A DNA stretch of 6,558 nt from an uncultured Clostridia bacterium (GTDB lineage: Bacteria; Bacillota; Clostridia; TANB77; CAG-508): assembly GCA_947623615.1 (NCBI GenBank), contig CANQHH010000074.1:1-6558 (forward strand). Reading direction: 5' to 3'. The notes under the pieces were generated by a model. It saw nothing but the letters and a program-made list of their open reading frames with translations, searched no databases and was not told the origin of the DNA. The position numbers were made by a program, and so were the translations under genes. This document shows positions 1 to 5,902 of the stretch, one piece after another (within the stretch, counting starts at the first letter, position 1; every line of letters starts with the position of its first letter).

Positions 1-810
1 ACCTATATATTTATTATTTCCAAATAATTTACCTATTTCTTTTTGTGGAAATTCTACATTACATTCAGGTCCAGGATTATCATATTTTTCATCAGCTTGA
101 CACTGTTTGTCCGTTTTTAAAGCGTTTGTTGGTATTAATCCAAATCTAATCCTATCTGCATCCCATGTTGGATCTGCATTATACCATTCACCATCTATTT
201 TTACTTTGGTCCATGCATGATAATCTATATCTGGATTTTTCAATTTTTCAACTGGCTTTTTTAAAACTTTTCTAAATATTGATTGTTCTGGAAGTTTTTC
301 ATATCCAGCAATTATCCTCTTTTGAATTTTCCTTTCTCCAACTATAGGGCCACTTATAAAGCATGCATCCATTCCAACTAATTCTAACGCAGAACGCAAT
401 ATATCAGCATAACCAGCGCAAACACATTTACCTTCCAACAAACCGTTTTTCATACTTCTACAATCAAATTCATTTTCATCTGAATACTGTCTCTCTGCTT
501 CATTTCTAGGATATGCTGCAGGCTCATCATATACAATATTAGCACAAATTCTTTTATATATTTCTGCAAAACGCTCAGCCTCCCCCTTAGTCATGTCAAT
601 ATCTTCAACTAATTCATCTAATTTACTTCTTATCGCAATATAAGTATCTATTTCATAAGGTTGCTGTTGCCAGAATCCATCAGGATATGATTTTGCCTCA
701 ATTGTTATATATTTATAATTATCTCTTTTTGATTTTATTGCTTCCTGCACATTTAAATCCCTTACAGATTTTATCACTATTTCATATTTACTATCATAAT
801 CTTTATCCAT
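1..810 (-). CDS. Transglutaminase-like (TGc / cysteine protease fold) protein, 3' end missing
   Basis: I translated this frame by hand: 270 codons are open from the ATG at 810 to the left edge, with no stop, so the C-terminus is missing. An in-frame TAA 21 bp upstream of the ATG and a weak AAAAGGA site ending 10 nt before it support this start. The transglutaminase-like signature (PF01841 type) is clear. The nucleophile region GKCVCAGYA spans residues 127-135, with Cys131 the likely catalytic Cys and Cys129 an extra one. His198 lies in DYHAW, and Asp213 in the GEWYNADPTWD block (207-217). Cys, His and Asp fall in the canonical order and spacing. Family members are proteases, peptide hydrolases, amidases or cross-linkers, so the reaction cannot be assigned. 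The N-terminus is charged (MDKDYDSKYE) with no signal peptide or membrane segment, implying a cytosolic protein, whereas many bacterial relatives are exported. It follows the 81-residue orphan after a 179-bp gap and appears to have its own promoter. The domain call is secure; the biological role is unknown. Confidence 0.88.
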   Translation of the reverse strand, partial: MDKDYDSKYEIVIKSVRDLNVQEAIKSKRDNYKYITIEAKSYPDGFWQQQPYEIDTYIAIRSKLDELVEDIDMTKGEAERFAEIYKRICANIVYDEPAAYPRNEAERQYSDENEFDCRSMKNGLLEGKCVCAGYADILRSALELVGMDACFISGPIVGERKIQKRIIAGYEKLPEQSIFRKVLKKPVEKLKNPDIDYHAWTKVKIDGEWYNADPTWDADRIRFGLIPTNALKTDKQCQADEKYDNPGPECNVEFPQKEIGKLFGNNKYIG

Positions 811-845
811 ATTAAAAGTTTCCTTTTCTTATGTTCTTTATTTAC

Positions 846-874
846 ATTATATATAAAAATAAACAATATTACAA
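846..874 (-). promoter_or_regulatory. Probable sigma-A promoter of the transglutaminase-like gene
   Basis: On the minus strand, TTGTAA (874-869, 4 of 6 matches to the -35 consensus) lies 17 bp upstream of a perfect TATAAT (851-846). The start site would be near 839, leaving a leader of about 28 nt that contains the AAAAGGA ribosome binding site. Chance matches are common in DNA this AT-rich, but the spacing and the position relative to the gene fit well. Confidence 0.5.
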
Positions 875-895
875 TTTTTTATATGTATTTTTTTA

Positions 896-956
896 TTTAC
901 ATTGTAAAAGTAGTACTTTAAATGTATTTAATTTACACTTTTAAAATACTACTTTT
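896..956. repeat. Cluster of inverted repeats in the 811-989 intergenic gap
   Basis: Three overlapping symmetries are visible. TTTACATTGTAAA (896-908) has perfect 6-bp arms around one base. AAAGTAGTACTTT (907-919) also has perfect 6-bp arms around one base. The second element recurs inverted at 943-955, with 12 of 13 bases the same, which creates a perfect 10-bp inverted pair, AAAAGTAGTA (906-915) and TACTACTTTT (947-956). ATTTACA also recurs at 840, 895 and 931. The cluster lies downstream of the 81-residue gene and about 20-80 bp upstream of the predicted -35 of the transglutaminase-like gene. It could be a terminator hairpin (the longest T run, 953-959, would serve plus-strand transcription) or a paired operator. 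The sequence alone does not decide between them. Confidence 0.6.
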
Positions 957-989
957 TTTATAAAATATTCCAATATTCTCCCAATTTTC

Positions 990-1235
990 CTACCCCTTAA
1001 ACACATCATAAAGTAACTTTTCTATGCTACAAATTCTTTTCTCAAATACCTGATTAATCATATCATTAATCTCATTGTACTCTAGTAATTTGGAAAATTT
1101 TTTCATATTTACCTTATGATTTTGTTCAATTATAGCTTTTGTGTTATGTTGTTCATCTCTTATTTCTTTTAATACTTCATTTGTTTGTATAATTAGTTTT
1201 TCGAGTTCTACGTCTTTATTTTTAGCATTAGACAT
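990..1235 (-). CDS. Small charged helical / coiled-coil protein of unknown function (81 aa)
   Basis: I do not recognise this protein. It is 81 residues long, rich in Lys, Glu, Asn and Ile, with no signal peptide, no hydrophobic segment, no glycine or proline in its body and only one Cys (Cys69). Residues 8-35 carry hydrophobics at roughly heptad spacing (LEKLI, VLKEI), suggesting a long helix or coiled coil. A second amphipathic stretch, about 46-79, ends in FKG. It is probably a real gene: the ribosome binding site GAGGTGAT matches the 16S tail over 8 bases and sits directly before the ATG, and a candidate extended -10 promoter precedes it. It follows mnmA by 89 bp, with no clear terminator between, so read-through from aspS-mnmA is also possible. 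It precedes the transglutaminase-like gene. A small cytosolic adaptor, regulator or oligomerising protein would fit, but that is a guess from composition only. Confidence 0.72.
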   Translation of the reverse strand: MSNAKNKDVELEKLIIQTNEVLKEIRDEQHNTKAIIEQNHKVNMKKFSKLLEYNEINDMINQVFEKRICSIEKLLYDVFKG

Positions 1236-1238
1236 ATA

Positions 1239-1246
1239 ATCACCTC
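1239..1246 (-). promoter_or_regulatory. Strong ribosome binding site of the 81-aa gene
   Basis: GAGGTGAT on the minus strand is an 8-base match to the complement of the 16S rRNA 3' tail, separated by TAT from the ATG at 1235. It fixes the start codon and is the best support that this orphan is translated. Confidence 0.8.
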
Positions 1247-1259
1247 TCTTAACATATTA

Positions 1260-1296
1260 TACAAACTATTGTACCATTTTCTTTTACATTATTCAA
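1260..1296 (-). promoter_or_regulatory. Candidate promoter of the 81-aa gene with a palindrome over the -10
   Basis: Minus-strand TTGAAT (1296-1291) lies 17 bp upstream of TACAAT (1273-1268), which is preceded by TGG to form an extended -10 (TGnTACAAT). The start site would be near 1261, with a leader of about 26 nt. A symmetric element, TACAA-ACTA-TTGTA (1260-1273), covers the -10 and the presumed start site, a position where a repressor could act. A second TATAAT (1261-1256) lacks a convincing -35. Confidence 0.45.
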
Positions 1297-1324
1297 TACT
1301 TTTTTGCGAAATTTTGTTTTGTTT

Positions 1325-2398
1325 TTATATTATTTTTCCTCCACCTAAAACTATATCATCTATATAAAATACTACTGACTGTCCTGGAGTTATTGCTCTT
1401 TGTGGCTCTACGAATTCTACTTTTACTTGCTTATCACTTACTTTTATCAATTTCGCATCTGCCTCTTTAGCTCTATATCTTATTTTAGCTTTAACATCTA
1501 TTGGACTACTAATATCTATATCTAATAAAAAATTAAGTTCTTCTGCATATAAATAATTAGAATACAATTCTTTTTCAGTTCCTACCACTACTTCATTTTT
1601 TTCTTTATCTAATTTAAGCACATACAATGGTTCTTTATATGATACACCTATTCCCTTTCTTTGACCAATTGTATAGTAAATTAGCCCTTTATGTTTTCCT
1701 AAAACAGTTCCATCTTTTAATACAATATTTCCTTCATTCATCTTTTCATTCATATTATTTTCTAGAAAAACAACATAATTATTTTCTGGTATAAAACATA
1801 CTTCTTGACTGTCTGGCTTTTTAGCAACAGCTAAACCATTCTCTTCAGCAATTTTACGTATTTCACTTTTTTCTTTAAAATTATTTAGTGGAAAAATCAG
1901 TTTAGGAAGTATTTCTTTATTTATGCTATATAAAAAATATGTCTGGTCTTTTTTAGTAGCTAACGATTTTTTTAGCAAATAAGAATTATATTTTTCAGAA
2001 AACTCAACCCTTGCATAATGACCTGTCGAAATATATTCGCACTTAAGTTCTAAGGCTTTCTGATAAAACACATCAAATTTTAAATATTTATTACATTCTA
2101 TACATGGATTTGGTGTTCTGGCACATTTATAACATGTTATAAAATCGTCTATTACCCTTTTTTTAAATTCAGCTCTACAATCAATTGTATAATGAGGTAT
2201 CCCAATTTTATCACATACTCTTTTAGCATCATATACCGCTGAAAATGAACAACATCCGCCTTCTACTTCAGGTCTTTCTTCATCTTCCCACAACCTCATT
2301 GTTGCCCCTATAACTTCATATCCTGCTTTTTTTAGCAAAAGAGCTGATACAGAACTGTCAACTCCTCCACTCATTCCTAATAATACTCTTTTTTTCAT
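1325..2398 (-). CDS. mnmA: tRNA-specific 2-thiouridylase MnmA
   Basis: MnmA (TrmU) makes 2-thiouridine at wobble position U34 of tRNA-Lys, tRNA-Glu and tRNA-Gln. It activates the C2 oxygen with ATP, then inserts sulfur delivered by a cysteine desulfurase relay. It acts in the cytosol and the s2U base supports accurate decoding of purine-ending codons. The 357 residues are full length for the family. The N-terminal PP-loop SGGVDSS is at 10-16 and TGHYAR at 125-130. The catalytic region TPNPCIECNKYLKF spans 95-108 and the second catalytic Cys lies in DSQEVCF (Cys201). Cys102 and Cys201 align with E. coli Cys102 and Cys199. Position 99 is Cys, where E. coli and B. subtilis have Asp, giving a CxxC plus Cys trio. 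The C-terminal beta-barrel region includes YYTIGQRKGIG (about 240-251). The start has an AGGTGGA site lying in the 12-bp gap after aspS, so the two genes form an operon. The identification is very secure. Confidence 0.97.
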   Translation of the reverse strand: MKKRVLLGMSGGVDSSVSALLLKKAGYEVIGATMRLWEDEERPEVEGGCCSFSAVYDAKRVCDKIGIPHYTIDCRAEFKKRVIDDFITCYKCARTPNPCIECNKYLKFDVFYQKALELKCEYISTGHYARVEFSEKYNSYLLKKSLATKKDQTYFLYSINKEILPKLIFPLNNFKEKSEIRKIAEENGLAVAKKPDSQEVCFIPENNYVVFLENNMNEKMNEGNIVLKDGTVLGKHKGLIYYTIGQRKGIGVSYKEPLYVLKLDKEKNEVVVGTEKELYSNYLYAEELNFLLDIDISSPIDVKAKIRYRAKEADAKLIKVSDKQVKVEFVEPQRAITPGQSVVFYIDDIVLGGGKII

Positions 2399-2400
2399 TA

Positions 2401-2407
2401 TCCACCT
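2401..2407 (-). promoter_or_regulatory. Ribosome binding site of mnmA inside the aspS-mnmA gap
   Basis: AGGTGGA occupies most of the 12-bp gap between the aspS stop (2411-2413) and the mnmA ATG (2398). The AGGTG core lies only 4 nt from the ATG. This packing suggests ribosomes finishing aspS help to start mnmA (translational coupling, inferred). Confidence 0.6.
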
Positions 2408-2410
2408 ACT

Positions 2411-4168
2411 TTATTTGTCAATATCTACTTTTATATGCACATCTTTTAGTTGTTCTTCTGTTACTTCGCTTGGTGCTTTCATAAGTAAATCTCTTGCTTT
2501 TTTGTTCTTTGGAAAGGCTATTACTTCTCTGATATTCTCCGCATCTGATATAAGCATTACCATTCTATCTAATCCAAGCGCAGCTCCTGCATGTGGTGGT
2601 GTTCCATATTGGAATGCATTATATAATGCTCCAAATCTGCTTTCCACCTCTTTTTCTGTATAACCAGCTATTTCAAACGCTTTTATCATAAGTTCTGGAT
2701 CATGATTCCTTACAGCTCCTGATGCCATCTCATATCCATTACATACCACATCATATTGATATGCTAATATTTCTAATGGATCAAGTGTGTTCAATGCTTC
2801 TAGGCCACCTTGTGGCATTGAAAATGGATTATGGTTAAAATCTATTTTTTCCTCGTCTGATAATTCATACATAGGAAAATCTACTATCAAACAGAATTTG
2901 TATATATTTTTTTGTAATATATCTAATTTCTTTCCTAGTTCAATTCTTATTAATCCTGCCATTTTCTGAACTTTTTCTAGTTTTTCATCTGCTACAAAAA
3001 CTATTGCTCCATTTTTTTGTAAGTCAAATTCATTTTTCATTTTCATATACATATCTTCTGTAATAAATTTAGCAATTCCTCCGCTTATTTGCTCTTGCTC
3101 ATCTACCTTGAACCAAGCAAGACCTGATGCTCCTGCCTCTTCTTTTGCAAAATCAGTCATATTATCGAAAAATTTTCTACCTTGCTCATTTCCATTTGGA
3201 ATTACTATTGCTTTAACTATTTTATCTTTAAATGCATTAAATTCGCTACCTTTAAAAACTTCTGTTACATCTTGAATTATTAATGGATTTCTCAAATCTG
3301 GTTTATCTATACCATATTTTTCCATAGCTTCTCTATATGGAATTCTTAAAAATGGTCCATCTTCCACTTCCCAATTTGTGTGTTCTTTGAATACTGTTGT
3401 TATAACATCCTCTAAAACTTTAAATACATCTTCTTGTTCTGCAAAACTCATTTCAAAATCTAGTTGATAAAATTCTCCTGGTGCTCTATCTGCTCTAGGA
3501 TCTTCATCTCTAAAACATGGAGCAATTTGATAATATTTATCAAAGCCAGAAACCATAAGCAATTGTTTAAATTGTTGTGGTGCTTGTGGTAATGCATAAA
3601 ATTCTCCTGGATGTAACCTACTTGGCACCAAGTAATCTCTTGCCCCTTCTGGTGATGAGTTTGCTAAAATAGGGGTTTGTATCTCTGTAAATCCAAGTTC
3701 ATCCATTCTTCTTCTTAATGTTTTCATTATTTTAGAACGTAATAAAATATTTTTATGAATCTTATCATTTCTTAAATCTAAAAACCTATATTCTAAACGT
3801 AAATCTTCCCTAACTTCTCCATTTGTTTCAGAGTTTACTTCAAATGGCAATACATTTTTACATTTTCCTAATATTTTAATTTCTTTAGCATCTATTTCTA
3901 TTTCTCCTGTTGGAATTTTATTATTTTTATTACTTCTTTCTACAACTACTCCTTGTACACTTATAACACATTGGGTAGTTAAATTCTCTGCTTGTTTCTT
4001 TACTTCCTCATTATCAGATATTACAATTTGTGTAGTTCCATGTTCATCATGTAAATCTATAAATTGCATTGCTCCTAAATTTCTTATTTTTTGAATCCAA
4101 CCAGCAATTGTTACATTTTGCCCTACATTTGTTATATTTAATTCTCCACAGTTATGGTCTCTATACAT
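2411..4168 (-). CDS. aspS: Aspartyl-tRNA synthetase (bacterial type, alphaproteobacteria-like motif set)
   Basis: This class II synthetase charges tRNA-Asp with aspartate using ATP, in the cytosol. At 585 residues it has the usual bacterial length (E. coli 590). The N-terminal OB-fold anticodon-binding domain covers about 1-105. The class II core has motif 1 near FTEIQTP (160-166), the flexible loop SPEGARDYLVPSR (172-184), the aspartate-site segment QAPQQFKQ (195-202), motif 2 from FRDED (219-223, Arg220) and motif 3 GAALGLDRM (528-536, Arg535). The bacterial GAD insertion lies at about 285-420. Motif 2 reads DPRADRAPGEFYQLD, not the common DLRADRQPEFTQID, and NPFSMPQGG occurs at 447-455; from memory both recall the alphaproteobacterial subtype. 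Leu31 and Lys91 resemble the E. coli tRNA-Asp-specific enzyme at positions linked to discrimination, so it is probably discriminating (weak inference). The ATG at 4168 is chosen for its AAAAGGAG site 9 nt upstream. It heads the operon with mnmA. Confidence 0.97.
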   Translation of the reverse strand: MYRDHNCGELNITNVGQNVTIAGWIQKIRNLGAMQFIDLHDEHGTTQIVISDNEEVKKQAENLTTQCVISVQGVVVERSNKNNKIPTGEIEIDAKEIKILGKCKNVLPFEVNSETNGEVREDLRLEYRFLDLRNDKIHKNILLRSKIMKTLRRRMDELGFTEIQTPILANSSPEGARDYLVPSRLHPGEFYALPQAPQQFKQLLMVSGFDKYYQIAPCFRDEDPRADRAPGEFYQLDFEMSFAEQEDVFKVLEDVITTVFKEHTNWEVEDGPFLRIPYREAMEKYGIDKPDLRNPLIIQDVTEVFKGSEFNAFKDKIVKAIVIPNGNEQGRKFFDNMTDFAKEEAGASGLAWFKVDEQEQISGGIAKFITEDMYMKMKNEFDLQKNGAIVFVADEKLEKVQKMAGLIRIELGKKLDILQKNIYKFCLIVDFPMYELSDEEKIDFNHNPFSMPQGGLEALNTLDPLEILAYQYDVVCNGYEMASGAVRNHDPELMIKAFEIAGYTEKEVESRFGALYNAFQYGTPPHAGAALGLDRMVMLISDAENIREVIAFPKNKKARDLLMKAPSEVTEEQLKDVHIKVDIDK

Positions 4169-4177
4169 TTCTCATTT

Positions 4178-4185
4178 CTCCTTTT
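4178..4185 (-). promoter_or_regulatory. Ribosome binding site of aspS
   Basis: AAAAGGAG lies 9 nt before the ATG at 4168. A second ATG (4175-4173) lies only 2 nt after the GGAG and out of frame; it would encode four codons before a TAG that overlaps the start of aspS. The spacing favours the aspS ATG. Confidence 0.75.
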
Positions 4186-4202
4186 ACTTTTTAATCGTTC
4201 TT

Positions 4203-4211
4203 ATTTTATCA
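4203..4211 (-). promoter_or_regulatory. Candidate extended -10 promoter of the aspS-mnmA operon
   Basis: TGATAAAAT on the minus strand is a TGn extended -10 with 5 of 6 matches to TATAAT. The -35 region (TTTATT at 17 bp spacing) is poor and overlaps the terminator stem of the preceding gene, so recognition would rest on the extended -10. The start site would be near 4196 and the leader about 28 nt, too short for a T-box. Confidence 0.42.
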
Positions 4212-4220
4212 TATTTTTCC

Positions 4221-4271
4221 ATAAAAATAAACCTCATATACTTATTATTTCTAACAAATATTGAGGTTTAT
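4221..4271 (-). terminator. Intrinsic terminator after the CAP-domain gene
   Basis: On the minus strand a perfect 10-bp stem, ATAAACCTCA (4271-4262) with TGAGGTTTAT (4236-4227), begins 4 nt after the CAP stop codon (4276-4278). It encloses a 25-nt loop whose ends may add a few A-T pairs. TTTTAT follows the stem. It separates the surface-protein operon from aspS-mnmA. The stem has only four G-C pairs, as is usual in AT-rich genomes. Confidence 0.78.
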
Positions 4272-4275
4272 ATTA

Positions 4276-5886
4276 TTATTTTACTTTAATTGTTTTTACA
4301 CTACTAAATGCACCTTTTATTTTTTGTCCATTTACAGTTTTGTAAGCTCTAACTTTAAAATAATATTTCTTATTCTTTTTCAAGCTACTCTTTGTATATT
4401 TTATTGTTTTTGAACTTGTAACATTCTTTACTCTTGTATATTTACCATTTTTGCTTGTTGCCATATATATTTCATATCCTGTTGCTCCTGATACTTTTTT
4501 CCATTTCACAGTTGCTTTTTTGCTTTTACTTGAAATTGATGTTATTGAAGTTTTTACTGGCTTTGTTGACCATTTTAAAGTAGTTGAGTATGGACTATAA
4601 TATTTCTTTCCACTTACACTCTTATATGCTCTAACTTTAAATTGATATGTTGTTCCTGCTTTTAGTTTGCTTACTTTATATGTGTTTTTTGATGTGCTTG
4701 TTACTTTTTGCCATTTCTTCTTTGATGAATTATATTTATATACTTCATATCCTGATGCACCTGTTGATTTAGACCATGAAAGTGTTACAGATGTTGTTGC
4801 TTGAGTTTTAGCTTTTAATCCTGCTACCTTTTTAGGTACTATATAAAATTTCTTTGTTAATGTTCCTACATATGCACCTTTACCTTTTATTGTTACAGTT
4901 GCAGTTCCAACTTTTTTATTGTTTGTATATGTAAGTGTATAATCTCTTCCGTCTTTTAAAGTTTTATTTCCATCTTTAATTGTTAATTTTGGTTTTACAT
5001 TTTTTCCTGTATATGCTTGTCTTGCTATATCTGCTACTTTTGTATCAGACAAATATCCAATTATATCAATTTTTTGTTTTAATACTTTTGTTGGATCTTG
5101 TTTAAGCTTTACAGTTAATGTTGCAGTTCCTGCACTAACTGGTTTTAAAACACCTTTACTATCTATTGAAAATATTGATTTATCTGAAACTGAATAAGTT
5201 AAATCTTTTGGTTGTATTGTTGCACATGCAATTGGCCAACCTGGATTTTTTACAACTATTACAGTTTGAAATCCTGTTTTAGCATAATATTTTTTATCAA
5301 ATGATGATGTTGTGTTAAAATATAACTCTACATCTTGTGATAACATATTTATTTTTCTTGTCACATTCTTATTTGCAGTAGTAGGTGTTGCTTTTGCTAA
5401 ATTACTTGAACCGAAAACTTGTACCCAATAACGAGCTGCTCCATATTTAACAGATCCAATTCCTATTGTTGTAAAATCATCCATTAATATGTTAGCTCTA
5501 TGTCCTGATGAATTCATCCAACCAGTCATAACATCCTCTGGTGAATAATATCCTGCTGCAATATTTTCTCCTACCCCACCTGTATTTTTTGTTATAGCTG
5601 AAAAACAGCTTGTTCCATCTGGTCTTGTATGACTAAAATTTAAAACTAGTTCATTTGCTCTAAGCATTGCTGTTGCAAGTAAATCCTTGTCCATTGTTAG
5701 TTTTGCTTTTCCTTGGCTTGCTCTTTCCTTATTAACGATGTCTAGTACTTCGTATGCTGATTTATAATCTTCTGTTACTGGTATATCAAAAGCTATTGTT
5801 TTGCTAGCTGCTTTAGATGTTGTAGATATACAAATACTAAATATTACTATTCCTAGTATTGATAATAATGCTTTTCTTAGTTTCAT
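4276..5886 (-). CDS. Secreted CAP-domain (SCP/PR1-like, YkwD type) protein with Ig-like and two FN3 domains
   Basis: This is a 536-residue exported protein. The signal peptide has KLRK, a hydrophobic core at about 6-20 and a likely cleavage after SKA (Ala26) or Ala27. The CAP domain (about 47-168, PF00188 type) has His86 in FSHTRPDG, Glu107 in GENIAAG and His129 in SSGHRANIL, the usual cavity residues. A Big_2-like Ig domain follows (about 186-277), ending SKGVLKPVSAGTATLTV. Next is a beta-sandwich module common in clostridial surface proteins (about 295-349, DYTLTY and TVTIKGKG). Two fibronectin type III domains close it (about 354-447 and 452-536). There is no LPxTG motif, choline-binding repeat or membrane anchor. 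From about 352 to the end there are 44 Lys, 3 Arg, 2 Glu and no Asp, so the tail is strongly cationic and may hold the protein to anionic wall polymers (inference). The biochemical activity of bacterial CAP proteins is mostly unknown. The gene follows a paralogue by 14 bp. Confidence 0.93.
   Translation of the reverse strand: MKLRKALLSILGIVIFSICISTTSKAASKTIAFDIPVTEDYKSAYEVLDIVNKERASQGKAKLTMDKDLLATAMLRANELVLNFSHTRPDGTSCFSAITKNTGGVGENIAAGYYSPEDVMTGWMNSSGHRANILMDDFTTIGIGSVKYGAARYWVQVFGSSNLAKATPTTANKNVTRKINMLSQDVELYFNTTSSFDKKYYAKTGFQTVIVVKNPGWPIACATIQPKDLTYSVSDKSIFSIDSKGVLKPVSAGTATLTVKLKQDPTKVLKQKIDIIGYLSDTKVADIARQAYTGKNVKPKLTIKDGNKTLKDGRDYTLTYTNNKKVGTATVTIKGKGAYVGTLTKKFYIVPKKVAGLKAKTQATTSVTLSWSKSTGASGYEVYKYNSSKKKWQKVTSTSKNTYKVSKLKAGTTYQFKVRAYKSVSGKKYYSPYSTTLKWSTKPVKTSITSISSKSKKATVKWKKVSGATGYEIYMATSKNGKYTRVKNVTSSKTIKYTKSSLKKNKKYYFKVRAYKTVNGQKIKGAFSSVKTIKVK
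4279..4929. repeat. Copy 1 of a roughly 650-bp direct repeat (3' half of the CAP gene)
   Basis: This segment encodes the C-terminal 217 residues of the CAP protein and matches 5904-6557 throughout, apart from one 3-bp indel. The best-conserved block, 4556-4620 versus 6181-6245, has 63 of 65 identical bases, including a 32-bp exact run at 4589-4620. It is a gene duplication, not a mobile element; no terminal repeats or transposase are present. Confidence 0.85.
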
Positions 5887-5895
5887 TTAAAAACC

Positions 5896-5902
5896 CCTCC
5901 TT
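5896..5902 (-). promoter_or_regulatory. Ribosome binding site of the CAP gene, overlapping the upstream stop codon
   Basis: AAGGAGG overlaps the TAA (5903-5901) of the preceding paralogue and lies 9 nt before the CAP ATG at 5886. It fixes the CAP start and places both genes on one transcript with likely translational coupling. Confidence 0.82.

Noticed and set aside
906..959. Calling the 906-956 hairpin a firm terminator of the 81-aa gene
   Set aside because: On the minus strand only four T follow TACTAC before ACAATG, with a 31-nt loop and weak stem. The better T run is on the plus strand, where there is no gene to terminate, so it is listed as a repeat of undecided role.
1236..1324. Intrinsic terminator after mnmA
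   Set aside because: I searched for a stem followed by a T run on the minus strand and found no hairpin with more than a few pairs.
2415..2663. Plus-strand open frame opposite the 3' end of aspS (82 codons)
   Set aside because: It is antisense to a confidently identified gene, has no convincing ribosome binding site, and gives a Ser/Ile/Phe-rich protein typical of a shadow frame.
2787..2969. Plus-strand open frame inside aspS (60 codons)
   Set aside because: It is antisense to conserved AspRS coding sequence, short, and has no domain or translation signal.
4157..4175. Four-codon upstream reading frame overlapping the aspS start (ATG at 4175, TAG within aspS)
   Set aside because: The ATG is only 2 nt from the GGAG core, too close for efficient initiation, whereas the aspS ATG has 9 nt spacing. 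I see no attenuator structure.
4169..4275. T-box or other riboswitch upstream of aspS
   Set aside because: The gap is only 107 bp and is largely filled by the CAP terminator; no T-box sequence or specifier stem is visible.
4276..4300. Sortase anchor at the C-terminus of the CAP protein
   Set aside because: The protein ends KTIKVK, with no LPxTG-like motif, hydrophobic stretch or anchor tail.
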